64,000 nucleotides of DNA, taken from NCBI RefSeq assembly GCF_052180215.1, contig NZ_CP197471.1, positions 4,550,001 through 4,614,000 on the forward strand, read 5' to 3'. Below are positions 42,291 through 52,300 of this stretch, piece after piece (the stretch's first letter is position 1; every line of letters starts with the position of its first letter). The stretch is from Pseudoneobacillus sp052180215 (GTDB lineage: Bacteria > Bacillota > Bacilli > Bacillales > Cytobacillaceae). The notes beneath the pieces are model-generated. The model was not told the DNA's origin, ran no database searches, and saw only the letters and a list, made by a program, of their open reading frames with translations. The translations under genes and the position numbers were made by a program.

Positions 42291-42716
42291 GTGGCTAAAA
42301 AAGTAATTAAAGTTGTTAAATTACAAATTCCTGCTGGAAAAGCTAATCCAGCGCCACCAGTTGGTCCTGCATTAGGTCAAGCAGGTGTTAATATCATGGG
42401 ATTCTGTAAGGAATTCAACGCTCGTACAGCTGATCAAGCTGGATTAATCATCCCTGTTGAAATCACGGTTTTTGAAGACCGTTCATTTACATTTATTACG
42501 AAAACTCCTCCTGCTGCTGTATTGTTAAAAGTAGCGGCTGGAATTCAGTCTGGTTCTGGTGTACCAAACCGTAATAAAGTAGCAACAGTTAAGCGTAGCA
42601 CAGTACGCGAGATTGCTGAACAGAAAATGCCTGACTTAAATGCAGCTAGCGTTGAAGCAGCTATGCGCATGGTAGAAGGTACTGCACGCAGCATGGGTAT
42701 TGTTATCGAAGACTAA
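42291..42716 (+). CDS. rplK: 50S ribosomal protein L11
   Basis: L11 forms the GTPase-associated stalk base with 23S helices 43-44 and is needed for RelA-type stringent sensing. The 141-residue protein has the N-terminal domain with PAPPVGPALGQAGVNIM and the rRNA-binding C-terminal domain. I use GTG 42291 (MAKKVIKVVKLQ) because an AAGGAGGTG site lies at the right distance; an upstream in-frame GTG at 42282 lies in that site. Confidence 0.97.
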   Translation: MAKKVIKVVKLQIPAGKANPAPPVGPALGQAGVNIMGFCKEFNARTADQAGLIIPVEITVFEDRSFTFITKTPPAAVLLKVAAGIQSGSGVPNRNKVATVKRSTVREIAEQKMPDLNAASVEAAMRMVEGTARSMGIVIED

Positions 42717-42747
42717 TCCATGTTGGAGTATTAGGTTGTTTGATTGG

Positions 42748-42781
42748 GGTTGCGGGGAGTGAAGTAGTTCTACTCGCAACC
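42748..42781 (+). repeat. Hairpin between rplK and rplA
   Basis: GGTTGCG (42748-42754) pairs with CGCAACC (42775-42781). It has no T-run and lies about 50 bases before rplA. It may be a processing, stability or L1-response element. Confidence 0.45.
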
Positions 42782-42833
42782 TTTATTCGTGGGAGGTTCT
42801 TCCGTTAAAACCACAATTTAGGAGGATTTTAAA

Positions 42834-43532
42834 ATGGCTAAAAAAGGTAAGAAGTATTTAGAAGCTGTAAAGCTTGTAGATCGTTCTAAAGCATATCCAA
42901 TTACAGAAGCAATCGAACTTGCAAAGAAAACAAACTTTGCTAAATTCGACGCAACATTAGAAGTAGCTTTCCGTTTAGGGGTAGACCCTAAGAAAGCTGA
43001 CCAACAAATCCGTGGTGCAGTTGTGCTTCCTAACGGAACTGGTAAAGTTCAACGCGTTTTAGTATTTGCTAAAGGCGAAAAGGTTAAAGAAGCAGAAGCA
43101 GCTGGCGCTGATTATGTAGGTGATGCAGAATACATCACTAAAATCCAACAAGGTTGGTTTGACTTCGATGTAATCGTTGCAACTCCTGACATGATGGGTG
43201 AAGTTGGTAAATTAGGTCGTGTATTAGGACCAAAAGGCTTAATGCCAAACCCTAAAACAGGAACTGTTACTTTCGACGTAACAAGAGCTGTTAATGAAAT
43301 CAAAGCTGGTAAAGTTGAATACCGTGTTGACAAAGCTGGAAACATCCACGTGCCAATCGGTAAAGCATCTTTCGAAAACGAAAAGTTAGTTGAAAACTTC
43401 AACACTGTTTTCGAAACTATGGTAAAAGTGAAGCCTTCTGCAGCAAAAGGAACATACATGAAGAACGTAACAGTTGCTTCAACTATGGGACCTGGTGTAA
43501 AGGTTGATCCTTCAACTGTTACAGTTAAGTAA
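42834..43532 (+). CDS. rplA: 50S ribosomal protein L1
   Basis: L1 makes the mobile stalk that helps release deacylated tRNA. The 232-residue protein has the two-domain L1 pattern: KKYLEAVKLVDRSKAYPI at the start, GRVLGPKGLMPNPKTGTV in the middle and TVASTMGPGVKVDP near the end. ATG 42834 follows TAGGAGG. It shares a transcript with rplK; the 117-base spacer holds a hairpin. Confidence 0.97.
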   Translation: MAKKGKKYLEAVKLVDRSKAYPITEAIELAKKTNFAKFDATLEVAFRLGVDPKKADQQIRGAVVLPNGTGKVQRVLVFAKGEKVKEAEAAGADYVGDAEYITKIQQGWFDFDVIVATPDMMGEVGKLGRVLGPKGLMPNPKTGTVTFDVTRAVNEIKAGKVEYRVDKAGNIHVPIGKASFENEKLVENFNTVFETMVKVKPSAAKGTYMKNVTVASTMGPGVKVDPSTVTVK

Positions 43533-43564
43533 TTAGGAAGTTTTTTTCTGGAGAAAAAAACCAA

Positions 43565-43593
43565 TTGACATTTATAAAACAACTAGATATAAT
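43565..43593 (+). promoter_or_regulatory. Consensus promoter of rplJ-rplL
   Basis: TTGACA (43565-43570), 17 bp, TATAAT (43588-43593): a perfect sigma-A promoter. It gives a long leader containing the L10 regulatory RNA. Confidence 0.85.
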
Positions 43594-43627
43594 AAATTTT
43601 GTTGTTTTGAAAATATATAACATTTGT

Positions 43628-43748
43628 ACCAGAGACAGTAGGGGCTAACGCTTAAAAATCCTGCCGAGGTAAATTGATAGAATTTAGTTCGTTTAATGAA
43701 CGACTTTTATCTGCCTCCATGTCTTAATGCATAGCATGGAGGTTTTTA
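43628..43748 (+). promoter_or_regulatory. L10 (rplJ) leader RNA
   Basis: Family features are visible: CCAGAGACAGTAGGGG, TCCTGCCGAGGTA, and a terminal hairpin CCTCCATG/CATGGAGG (43714-43742) followed by five T. The L10-L12 complex binds such leaders and causes termination before rplJ. The 5' border is approximate. Confidence 0.88.
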
Positions 43749-43791
43749 TATGCTCGGTATGAATGTAGTGAAACTACAGGAGGTGTTATAG

Positions 43792-44292
43792 ATGAGCAGC
43801 GCTATCGAAACTAAAAAACAAATCGTAGACGAAATTGCTGAAAAGCTAAAAAACAGTAAATCAACAATCGTTGTTGACTACCGCGGATTAACAGTTGGAC
43901 AAGTTACTGAACTTCGTAAACAACTGCGCGAAGCTGGGATCGATTTCAAGGTTTACAAAAATTCAATGACTCGTCGTGCAGCAGAAGCTGCTGGGTTAGC
44001 TGGGTTAAATGAGGCTTTAACAGGCCCTAACGCTATCGCATTCTCTAATGAAGATGTAGTAGCACCTGCGAAAATCCTAAACGATTTCGCGAAAAAGAAC
44101 GAAGCACTAGAACTAAAAGCTGGTGTAATCGAAGGAAACATTGCGACTGTTGAAGAAGTGAAAGCTCTTGCTGAACTTCCATCTCGTGAAGGTTTACTTT
44201 CTATGTTACTCAGCGTTCTTCAAGCTCCTATCCGCAACCTTGCACTTGTTGCAAAAGCGGTGGCAGATCAAAAAGAAGAACAAGGCGCGTAA
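43792..44292 (+). CDS. rplJ: 50S ribosomal protein L10
   Basis: L10 anchors L7/L12 dimers to the ribosome and is the regulator of its own operon. The 166-residue protein begins with the rRNA-binding domain (STIVVDYRGLTVGQVTELR) and ends in a long helix for L12 binding (EGLLSMLLSVLQAPIRNLALV). ATG 43792 follows CAGGAGGTG. Expression is controlled by the leader at 43628. Confidence 0.97.
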   Translation: MSSAIETKKQIVDEIAEKLKNSKSTIVVDYRGLTVGQVTELRKQLREAGIDFKVYKNSMTRRAAEAAGLAGLNEALTGPNAIAFSNEDVVAPAKILNDFAKKNEALELKAGVIEGNIATVEEVKALAELPSREGLLSMLLSVLQAPIRNLALVAKAVADQKEEQGA

Positions 44293-44347
44293 GTTAACAT
44301 TATTGGTTTTACCATATTAAAACAAAATTTAAGGAGGAAAACTTATC

Positions 44348-44707
44348 ATGACTAAAGAACAAATCATTGAAGCAGTTAAAAATATGACTGTTTTAGAATT
44401 AAACGATCTAGTAAAAGCAATCGAAGAAGAATTCGGCGTAACTGCTGCTGCTCCTGTAGCAATGGGTGGCGTAGCTGTTGCAGCTGTTGAAGAAAAGACT
44501 GACTTTGACGTAATCCTAGCTAGCGCTGGTGACCAAAAAATCAAAGTTATCAAAGTTGTACGTGAAATCACTGGTCTTGGACTTAAAGAAGCAAAAGACC
44601 TTGTTGACAACACTCCAAAGCCACTTAAAGAAGGCGCTTCTAAAGAAGAAGCTGAAGAAATCAAAGCTAAACTTGAAGAAGTTGGAGCTAACGTTGAAGT
44701 TAAGTAA
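44348..44707 (+). CDS. rplL: 50S ribosomal protein L7/L12
   Basis: L7/L12 recruits translation factors to the ribosome. The 119-residue protein has the N-terminal dimerisation helix pair (about 1-33), an Ala-rich hinge (AAAPVAMGGVAVAAVEE) and the C-terminal factor-binding domain with KVIKVVREITGLGLKEAK. ATG 44348 after AAGGAGG. A terminator closes the rplJ-rplL unit. Confidence 0.97.
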   Translation: MTKEQIIEAVKNMTVLELNDLVKAIEEEFGVTAAAPVAMGGVAVAAVEEKTDFDVILASAGDQKIKVIKVVREITGLGLKEAKDLVDNTPKPLKEGASKEEAEEIKAKLEEVGANVEVK

Positions 44708-44717
44708 TCCAATTATG

Positions 44718-44746
44718 AAAAAGCTCGCTTAATAGCGAGCTTTTTT
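44718..44746 (+). terminator. Terminator after rplL
   Basis: Stem AGCTCGCT/AGCGAGCT extended by A-T pairs, loop TAAT, then six T. Confidence 0.92.
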
Positions 44747-44831
44747 CCTCTGTATTTCTTTTTGAAGAATGACCGTGTTTTTGTATTTTAACCTCATTAC
44801 TCTTCTATTACACCTTCGGAGGTGGCAGGAA

Positions 44832-45434
44832 ATGACTGAACATTATTATTCCAAAGAACAAAAAGTTGAAAGCGATCCTATACATTTTGATTTTAAGTTG
44901 CGAAACCATTCTTTCCGTTTTAGAACAGATAATGGTGTTTTTTCAAAAAAAGAAATTGATTTTGGATCAAGACTTTTGGTAGAGTTCTTTCGCTTTCCAA
45001 CTATAGAGGGAGATATCTTAGATGTTGGTTGTGGCTATGGTCCGATAGGTCTTTCTATTGCTAAAGATGCCGGTGCTAGGAAAATACATATGATAGATGT
45101 AAATGAAAGAGCACTTTCGTTAGCGAAAGAAAATGCACAGCTTAATCAAATCTCCAACGTATCTATCTATGAAAGTTATTGTTTGGATGCTGTTGAAGAA
45201 GGCGTGAAATTTGCAGCCATTCTTACAAACCCGCCTATCCGAGCAGGGAAAAAAGTAGTTCATCAAATTTTGCGTCAAAGCTATGATTATTTAACAACAG
45301 ATGGAGAGTTATGGGTTGTGATTCAAAAAAAGCAGGGGGCTCCGTCAGCTGTGGAGTTGCTAGAAGGTTTATTCAACGAAGTTGAGGTAGTGGAAAAGAA
45401 AAAAGGTTATTTTATTATTAAGGCAACAAAATAA
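44832..45434 (+). CDS. RsmC-like class I SAM-dependent methyltransferase (YbxB-like)
   Basis: A 200-residue methyltransferase with the SAM motif DVGCGYGPIGLSIA, the acidic residue at the end of strand 2 (IDVNERAL) and NPPIRAG, the substrate-proximal NPP motif of N-methyltransferases. RsmC in enterobacteria methylates 16S G1207; this protein corresponds only to that C-terminal domain, as B. subtilis YbxB does. A 16S or 23S target is an inference from the fold and location. I start at ATG 44832, after GGAGGTGGCAGGAA; the longer frame from 44769 adds a hydrophobic stretch of no known homology. Confidence 0.85.
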   Translation: MTEHYYSKEQKVESDPIHFDFKLRNHSFRFRTDNGVFSKKEIDFGSRLLVEFFRFPTIEGDILDVGCGYGPIGLSIAKDAGARKIHMIDVNERALSLAKENAQLNQISNVSIYESYCLDAVEEGVKFAAILTNPPIRAGKKVVHQILRQSYDYLTTDGELWVVIQKKQGAPSAVELLEGLFNEVEVVEKKKGYFIIKATK

Positions 45435-45463
45435 TTGACGTAAGAATACCCCTATGTTAATAT
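45435..45463 (+). promoter_or_regulatory. Promoter of rpoB-rpoC
   Basis: TTGACG (45435-45440), 17 bp, TAATAT (45458-45463), starting at the base after the preceding stop codon. It leaves a leader of about 210 bases in which I see no terminator. Confidence 0.75.
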
Positions 45464-45683
45464 TATAAAATGCCAACAAAGTATATTCTGGATAATTACT
45501 AAATTAAACATTCTTTGTATAATTTTGGTTTTTATCGGGAATGCTAATAAAATAATAGTGTAAATGTGAAAATGTGGTTTTTTAGCTTAAAAACCCTTTT
45601 TCTTTTTGTCTTATGGATACGAAAAATTTCGTGGCTATAAGAATTTTATAGAATTATAACGCTTGATTTGAGGGGTGAATCAG

Positions 45684-48600
45684 TTGACAGGACAACTAGT
45701 TCAATATGGACGACACCGCCAACGGAGAAGTTATGCGCGAATCAGTGAAGTTTTAGAATTACCAAATTTGATTGAAATTCAAACCTCTTCCTATCAATGG
45801 TTTCTTGATGAGGGTTTGCGTGAAATGTTCCAGGATATTTCACCAATTGAAGACTTTACTGGTAACCTATCGCTTGAGTTTATTGATTACAGTCTTGGCG
45901 AACCAAAATATTCCGTTGAGGAATCTAAAGAACGAGATGTCACATATTCAGCACCATTGCGTGTGAAAGTGCGTCTTATCAACAAGGAAACTGGAGAAGT
46001 AAAAGATCAAGATGTTTTCATGGGAGATTTCCCATTGATGACTGAAACTGGTACATTCGTGATCAATGGAGCTGAACGTGTTATCGTTTCTCAGCTTGTT
46101 CGTTCACCGAGTGTTTATTTCAGTGGAAAAGTTGATAAAAATGGTAAAAAAGGATTTACCGCTACGGTTATTCCTAATCGTGGTGCATGGCTTGAATATG
46201 AGACAGATGCGAAAGATGTAGTATATGTTCGAATCGATCGTACTCGGAAACTACCCGTTACGGTTCTTTTGCGTGCTCTCGGGTTCGGCTCTGATCAAGA
46301 AATCATCGATTTGATTGGAGATAATGAATATCTTCGAAACACATTAGAAAAAGACAACACAGAAAGTACCGATAAAGCACTATTAGAAATCTATGAGCGT
46401 CTTCGTCCAGGTGAACCACCTACTGTTGAAAATGCGAAAAGCTTATTAATTTCAAGATTTTTTGATGCTAAACGTTATGATTTAGCAAGTGTTGGTCGTT
46501 ATAAAATTAATAAAAAGCTTCATATAAAGAATCGTCTCTTCAACCAACGAGTGGCAGAAACTCTTGTTGATCCAGAAACAGGCGAAATTATCGTTGAAAA
46601 GGGTACTGTTTTAGATAGACGTACACTTGATAAAATTCTTCCATATTTAGAAAACAACCATGTTGGTTATAAATCTTCTCAGCCAGTTGGAGGAGTGGTG
46701 GAAGAAGCAATCACATTACAATCTATCAAAATTTATGCTCCTTATGATGATAATGAGAAGGTCATTAATGTTATTGGTAATGCCTATGTCGAAGAGCCGG
46801 TGAAAAATATTACACCTGCTGATATCATGGCTTCCATTAGTTATTTCTTCAATTTATTACATTCAGTAGGAGATACAGATGATATTGACCATTTAGGAAA
46901 TCGTCGTCTGCGTTCCGTTGGTGAACTATTACAAAACCAATTCCGTATCGGTTTATCCCGTATGGAACGTGTTGTAAGGGAAAGAATGTCTATTCAAGAT
47001 ACTGCTACTATTACTCCGCAGCAGTTGATTAACATTCGTCCGGTAATAGCATCTATTAAAGAATTCTTTGGTAGCTCTCAGTTATCACAGTTCATGGATC
47101 AAACGAATCCGTTAGCGGAATTAACACATAAGCGTCGTTTATCAGCGTTAGGACCTGGGGGATTAACACGTGAACGTGCTGGATTTGAAGTGCGTGACGT
47201 TCACTATTCTCACTATGGTCGTATGTGTCCGATTGAGACTCCAGAGGGACCAAACATTGGATTAATTAACTCATTGTCATCATATGCAAAGGTAAACCGC
47301 TTTGGGTTTATTGAAACACCATACCGCAGAGTTGATCCTGAAACAGGTAAGGTAACATCTCGAATTGATTATTTAACAGCTGATGAACAGGATAACTATG
47401 TGGTTGCACAGGCGAATTCACGTCTAGGTGAAGATGGTTCATTCCTTGATGAAGATATCGTTGCTCGTTTCAGAGATGAAAACGTAGTAGTAAATCGTGA
47501 ACGAATCGACTATATGGACGTTTCACCGAAGCAGGTTGTATCTGCAGCGACTGCTTGTATTCCTTTCTTAGAAAATGATGACTCAAACCGTGCCCTAATG
47601 GGAGCGAACATGCAGCGTCAAGCAGTTCCGTTAATGCAGCCAGAAGCACCGCGAGTTGGAACAGGAATGGAATACGTTTCTGGTAAAGATTCTGGTGCAG
47701 CTGTTATCTGTAAACATGACGGTATTGTAGAACATGTTGAATCTCGTGAAGTTTGGGTACGTCGTGTGAAAGAAATCGATGGTCAAGAAGTAAAAGGTGA
47801 CCTTGATAAATATCGTATGCTTAAATTTATTCGTTCCAACCAAGGTACTTGCTATAATCAAAGACCAATTGTTGCTGTTGGTAACCGCGTAACAAAGGGT
47901 GAAATTTTAGCAGATGGACCTTCAATGGAATTAGGTGAATTAGCTTTAGGGCGTAACGTTCTAGTTGCCTTCTTAAACTGGGATGGCTATAACTATGAAG
48001 ATGCCATCATTATGAGTGAAAGATTAGTGAAGGACGATGTTTATACATCCATTCACATTGAAGAATATGAGTCAGAGTCTCGTGATACAAAGCTTGGACC
48101 TGAAGAAATCACTCGTGATATTCCGAATGTTGGGGAAGATGCATTACGCAACCTAGACGAGCGTGGAATTATCCGAGTCGGTGCAGAAGTAAAAGACGGA
48201 GATTTACTTGTTGGTAAAGTTACACCTAAAGGAGTAACGGAGTTAACAGCTGAAGAAAGACTTTTACATGCAATCTTTGGTGAAAAAGCGCGTGAAGTTC
48301 GTGACACATCTCTTCGTGTGCCAAATGGCGGCGGCGGTATTGTTCTTGATGTTAAAGTCTTCAACCGTGAAGATGGAGACGAATTACCACCAGGTGTAAA
48401 CCAATTAGTACGTGCATATATCGTTCAAAAGCGTAAAATCTCTGAAGGGGATAAAATGGCTGGACGACATGGTAATAAAGGGGTTATTTCTCGTATCTTA
48501 CCAGAAGAAGATATGCCGTACCTTCCAGATGGAACACCAGTAGACATCATGCTTAACCCATTAGGAGTTCCTTCCCGTATGAATATCGGTCAGGTACTTG

Positions 48601-49247
48601 AGTTACATCTTGGTATGGCTGCTCGTTATCTTGGTATTCACGTTGCATCACCAGTATTTGATGGTGCTCGTGAGGAAGATGTATGGTCAACGATTGAAGA
48701 AGCAGGAATGGCACGAGATGCTAAAACTGTTCTATATGATGGACGTACTGGAGAACCATTTGATAACCGTGTTTCTGTTGGTGTCATGTATATGATTAAA
48801 CTAGCTCATATGGTTGATGATAAACTTCATGCTCGTTCTACAGGACCTTATTCACTTGTTACCCAACAGCCACTTGGTGGTAAAGCACAGTTTGGTGGAC
48901 AACGTTTCGGAGAGATGGAGGTATGGGCACTTGAAGCATATGGTGCTGCTTATACATTACAAGAAATCTTAACTGTAAAATCCGATGATGTTGTTGGTCG
49001 TGTGAAAACATATGAAGCGATTGTTAAAGGTGAAAATGTTCCTGAACCAGGAGTTCCTGAATCATTCAAGGTGTTAATTAAAGAACTTCAAAGTTTAGGA
49101 ATGGATGTTAAAATTCTTTCCGGTGATGATGAAGAAATTGAAATGAGAGATTTAGAGGATGAAGAAGAAATTCAACAAGCAGAATCCTTTACAATCGCTC
49201 CAGAGCCAGAGAATCAAGAAGTAGAAACTGTAAGCATTAAAGACTAA
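45684..49247 (+). CDS. rpoB: DNA-directed RNA polymerase beta subunit
   Basis: The catalytic beta subunit of RNA polymerase, 1187 residues. Start TTG 45684 (MTGQLVQYGRHRQRRSYARI) lies 6 bases after AGGGGTG; the in-frame GTG at 45675 is part of that site. The rifampicin region is at 464-487 with Gln469, Asp472, His482 and Ser487, all wild-type, so no rifampicin-resistance mutation is visible there. Other core motifs include KISEGDKMAGRHGNKGV and the C-terminal GGKAQFGGQRFGEMEVWALE. The acidic tail (DDEEIEMRDLEDEEE) is typical of Firmicutes. Confidence 0.98.
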   Translation: MTGQLVQYGRHRQRRSYARISEVLELPNLIEIQTSSYQWFLDEGLREMFQDISPIEDFTGNLSLEFIDYSLGEPKYSVEESKERDVTYSAPLRVKVRLINKETGEVKDQDVFMGDFPLMTETGTFVINGAERVIVSQLVRSPSVYFSGKVDKNGKKGFTATVIPNRGAWLEYETDAKDVVYVRIDRTRKLPVTVLLRALGFGSDQEIIDLIGDNEYLRNTLEKDNTESTDKALLEIYERLRPGEPPTVENAKSLLISRFFDAKRYDLASVGRYKINKKLHIKNRLFNQRVAETLVDPETGEIIVEKGTVLDRRTLDKILPYLENNHVGYKSSQPVGGVVEEAITLQSIKIYAPYDDNEKVINVIGNAYVEEPVKNITPADIMASISYFFNLLHSVGDTDDIDHLGNRRLRSVGELLQNQFRIGLSRMERVVRERMSIQDTATITPQQLINIRPVIASIKEFFGSSQLSQFMDQTNPLAELTHKRRLSALGPGGLTRERAGFEVRDVHYSHYGRMCPIETPEGPNIGLINSLSSYAKVNRFGFIETPYRRVDPETGKVTSRIDYLTADEQDNYVVAQANSRLGEDGSFLDEDIVARFRDENVVVNRERIDYMDVSPKQVVSAATACIPFLENDDSNRALMGANMQRQAVPLMQPEAPRVGTGMEYVSGKDSGAAVICKHDGIVEHVESREVWVRRVKEIDGQEVKGDLDKYRMLKFIRSNQGTCYNQRPIVAVGNRVTKGEILADGPSMELGELALGRNVLVAFLNWDGYNYEDAIIMSERLVKDDVYTSIHIEEYESESRDTKLGPEEITRDIPNVGEDALRNLDERGIIRVGAEVKDGDLLVGKVTPKGVTELTAEERLLHAIFGEKAREVRDTSLRVPNGGGGIVLDVKVFNREDGDELPPGVNQLVRAYIVQKRKISEGDKMAGRHGNKGVISRILPEEDMPYLPDGTPVDIMLNPLGVPSRMNIGQVLELHLGMAARYLGIHVASPVFDGAREEDVWSTIEEAGMARDAKTVLYDGRTGEPFDNRVSVGVMYMIKLAHMVDDKLHARSTGPYSLVTQQPLGGKAQFGGQRFGEMEVWALEAYGAAYTLQEILTVKSDDVVGRVKTYEAIVKGENVPEPGVPESFKVLIKELQSLGMDVKILSGDDEEIEMRDLEDEEEIQQAESFTIAPEPENQEVETVSIKD

Positions 49248-49268
49248 ATCCTCTTTCATTTAATGGGT

Positions 49269-49308
49269 AGTAAATCACAAGTTATGGATACGATTCTTGT
49301 GATTTACT
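49269..49308 (+). repeat. Long hairpin between rpoB and rpoC
   Basis: A perfect 13-bp stem AGTAAATCACAAG/CTTGTGATTTACT encloses a 14-base loop and has no T-run. It is likely a stability or processing element rather than a terminator. Confidence 0.55.
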
Positions 49309-49361
49309 CCTGTTAAATAGCAATTAGGGTAAAACCTGTAGATCGAAAGGGAGGTAGACCC

Positions 49362-52300
49362 TTGATAGACGTTAATAATTTTGAATATATGAAGATTGGT
49401 CTGGCTTCACCTGATAAAATCCGTTCTTGGTCATTTGGTGAAGTAAAGAAACCAGAAACGATAAATTATCGTACATTAAAGCCAGAAAAAGATGGTTTAT
49501 TCTGTGAAAGAATTTTTGGTCCAACTAAGGACTGGGAATGTCATTGTGGTAAATATAAGCGTGTTCGTTATAAAGGTGTAGTTTGTGATCGATGTGGAGT
49601 AGAGGTAACTCGTGCGAAGGTCCGTCGTGAAAGAATGGGGCATATTGAGTTAGCTGCACCGGTATCACATATTTGGTATTTCAAAGGTATCCCAAGTCGT
49701 ATGGGTCTAGTTTTAGATATGTCACCACGTGCTTTAGAAGAAGTTATTTACTTTGCTTCTTATGTGGTTACAGATACGGGTGAGACACCACTTGAGAAAA
49801 AACAACTATTATCTGAAAAAGAATACCGTGCTTATAAAGATAAATTCGGCAATAAATTCCAAGCATCAATGGGTGCTGAAGCAATTAAAAAGCTTTTAAC
49901 AGATATCGATCTTGAAAAAGAAGTAAATATCTTAAAAGAAGAATTAAAGACTGCACAAGGTCAACGTAGAACACGTGCTATTAAACGTCTTGAAGTTTTA
50001 GAAGCTTTCCGTAATTCAGGAAATGAGCCTTCTTGGATGATCTTAGACGTTCTACCAGTTATTCCACCTGAACTACGTCCGATGGTTCAATTAGATGGTG
50101 GACGTTTTGCCACATCTGACTTAAACGATCTATATCGTCGTGTTATTAATCGTAACAATCGATTAAAGCGTCTATTAGACTTAGGAGCACCAAGCATCAT
50201 CGTTCAAAACGAGAAGCGTATGCTTCAAGAAGCTGTAGATGCATTAATTGACAATGGACGTCGTGGCAGACCTGTTACGGGCCCTGGTAACCGTCCATTA
50301 AAATCACTGTCTCACATGTTAAAAGGTAAACAAGGACGTTTCCGTCAAAACCTTTTAGGTAAACGTGTTGACTATTCAGGACGTTCCGTTATCGTCGTTG
50401 GTCCAAACTTAAAAATGTATCAATGTGGTCTTCCGAAAGAAATGGCGTTAGAGCTATTCAAACCATTTGTCATGAAAGAGCTTGTTGAAAAAGGTTTAGC
50501 ACATAATATCAAATCTGCTAAACGTAAGATTGAACGAGTTCAACCAGATGTTTGGGATGTACTGGAAGACGTAATTAAAGAACACCCAGTTCTTTTAAAC
50601 CGTGCCCCAACTCTTCACAGACTTGGTATCCAAGCATTCGAACCAACTCTTGTAGAAGGTCGCGCAATTCGATTGCATCCATTAGTATGTACAGCTTATA
50701 ACGCTGACTTTGATGGAGACCAAATGGCGGTTCACGTACCACTATCAGCTGAGGCCCAGGCAGAAGCTAGATTACTTATGCTTGCAGCTCAAAATATCTT
50801 AAATCCAAAAGATGGTAAACCAGTTGTTACTCCTTCTCAGGATATGGTATTGGGTAACTATTACCTAACACTTGAAAGAGAAAACGCAGTGGGCGAAGGA
50901 ATGATCTTTAAGGATACAAACGAGGCTTTAATTGCGTATCAAAATGGATATGCTCATTTGCATACACGTGTAGCAGTTCACGCTGGTTCACTTAATAATG
51001 AAACATTTACAGATGAACAAAACAACAAGTTGTTATTAACGACTGTAGGTAAGTTGATTTTCAACGAAATCTTGCCTAAGTCATTCCCGTACATTAACGA
51101 ACCTACACAAAATAACTTAGAAGTAGAAACACCTGCTAAGTATTTTGTGGAAAAAGGTGCAGACGTAAGAGCTCTTATTAAGGAAATGCCTTTAGTGGAT
51201 CCATTTAAAAAGAAAATCCTTGGAAATATCATTGCCGAAGTATTTAAACGTTTTAAAATTACGGAAACGTCTAAAATGCTTGACCGTATGAAGGATTTAG
51301 GATTTAAGTTTTCTTCTAAAGCAGGTATTACTGTAGGGGTAGCTGATATCGTCGTACTTAGAGAAAAAGAAGAAATTCTAAAAGATGCACAAACAAAAGT
51401 AGATAATGTTCAAAAGCAATTCCGCCGTGGTCTTATCACAGAGGATGAGCGTTATGATCGTGTTATCTCTATCTGGAGTCAAGCGAAGGACGTTATTCAA
51501 GGTAAACTGATGAAGTCCTTAAGCAAGACAAATCCTATCTTTATGATGAGTGATTCTGGAGCCCGTGGTAACGCATCTAACTTTACACAGCTTGCAGGTA
51601 TGCGTGGTCTGATGGCCAACCCGGCTGGACGAATTATTGAATTACCGATTAAATCAAGTTTCCGAGAAGGATTAACTGTACTTGAATACTTCATTTCCAC
51701 ACATGGTGCTCGTAAGGGTCTTGCCGATACAGCTTTAAAAACAGCTGACTCAGGTTACCTAACAAGACGTCTAGTTGATGTTGCTCAGGATGTTATCGTT
51801 CGTGATGATGATTGTGGAACAGATCGTGGATTGTTAGTGAGTGCATTAAGAGATGGAACGGAAATTATTGAACCATTAGAAGAGCGTTTAATTGGCAGAT
51901 ATGCAAGAAAACCGATTAAACATCCAGAAACGAAGCAGGTATTAGTTGAAGAAAATGATTTGATTACAGAAGATATAGCAAAAGAAATCGTAAATGCTGG
52001 AATTGAAACAGTTAATATCCGTTCAGCATTCACTTGTAATACAAGACACGGTGTGTGTAAAAAATGTTATGGTCGCAACCTAGCAACTGGTCAGGAAGTT
52101 GAAGTAGGTGAGGCAGTAGGTATTATTGCTGCACAATCTATTGGTGAGCCAGGTACACAGTTAACGATGCGTACATTCCATACAGGTGGGGTAGCAGGAG
52201 ACGATATCACACAAGGTTTACCACGTATCCAAGAATTATTCGAAGCTCGTAACCCGAAAGGTCAAGCGGTTATTTCAGAGCTTAATGGGGTTGTTGTTGG

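Noticed and set aside
43540..43561. A terminator after rplA (GTTTTTTTC/GAAAAAAAC)
   Set aside because: The stem is almost only A-T pairs and no T-run follows, so it is not a convincing terminator.
44769..44831. An N-terminal hydrophobic extension of the RsmC-like protein
   Set aside because: It covers the rplL-downstream spacer and the real ribosome binding site; the conserved protein starts at ATG 44832.
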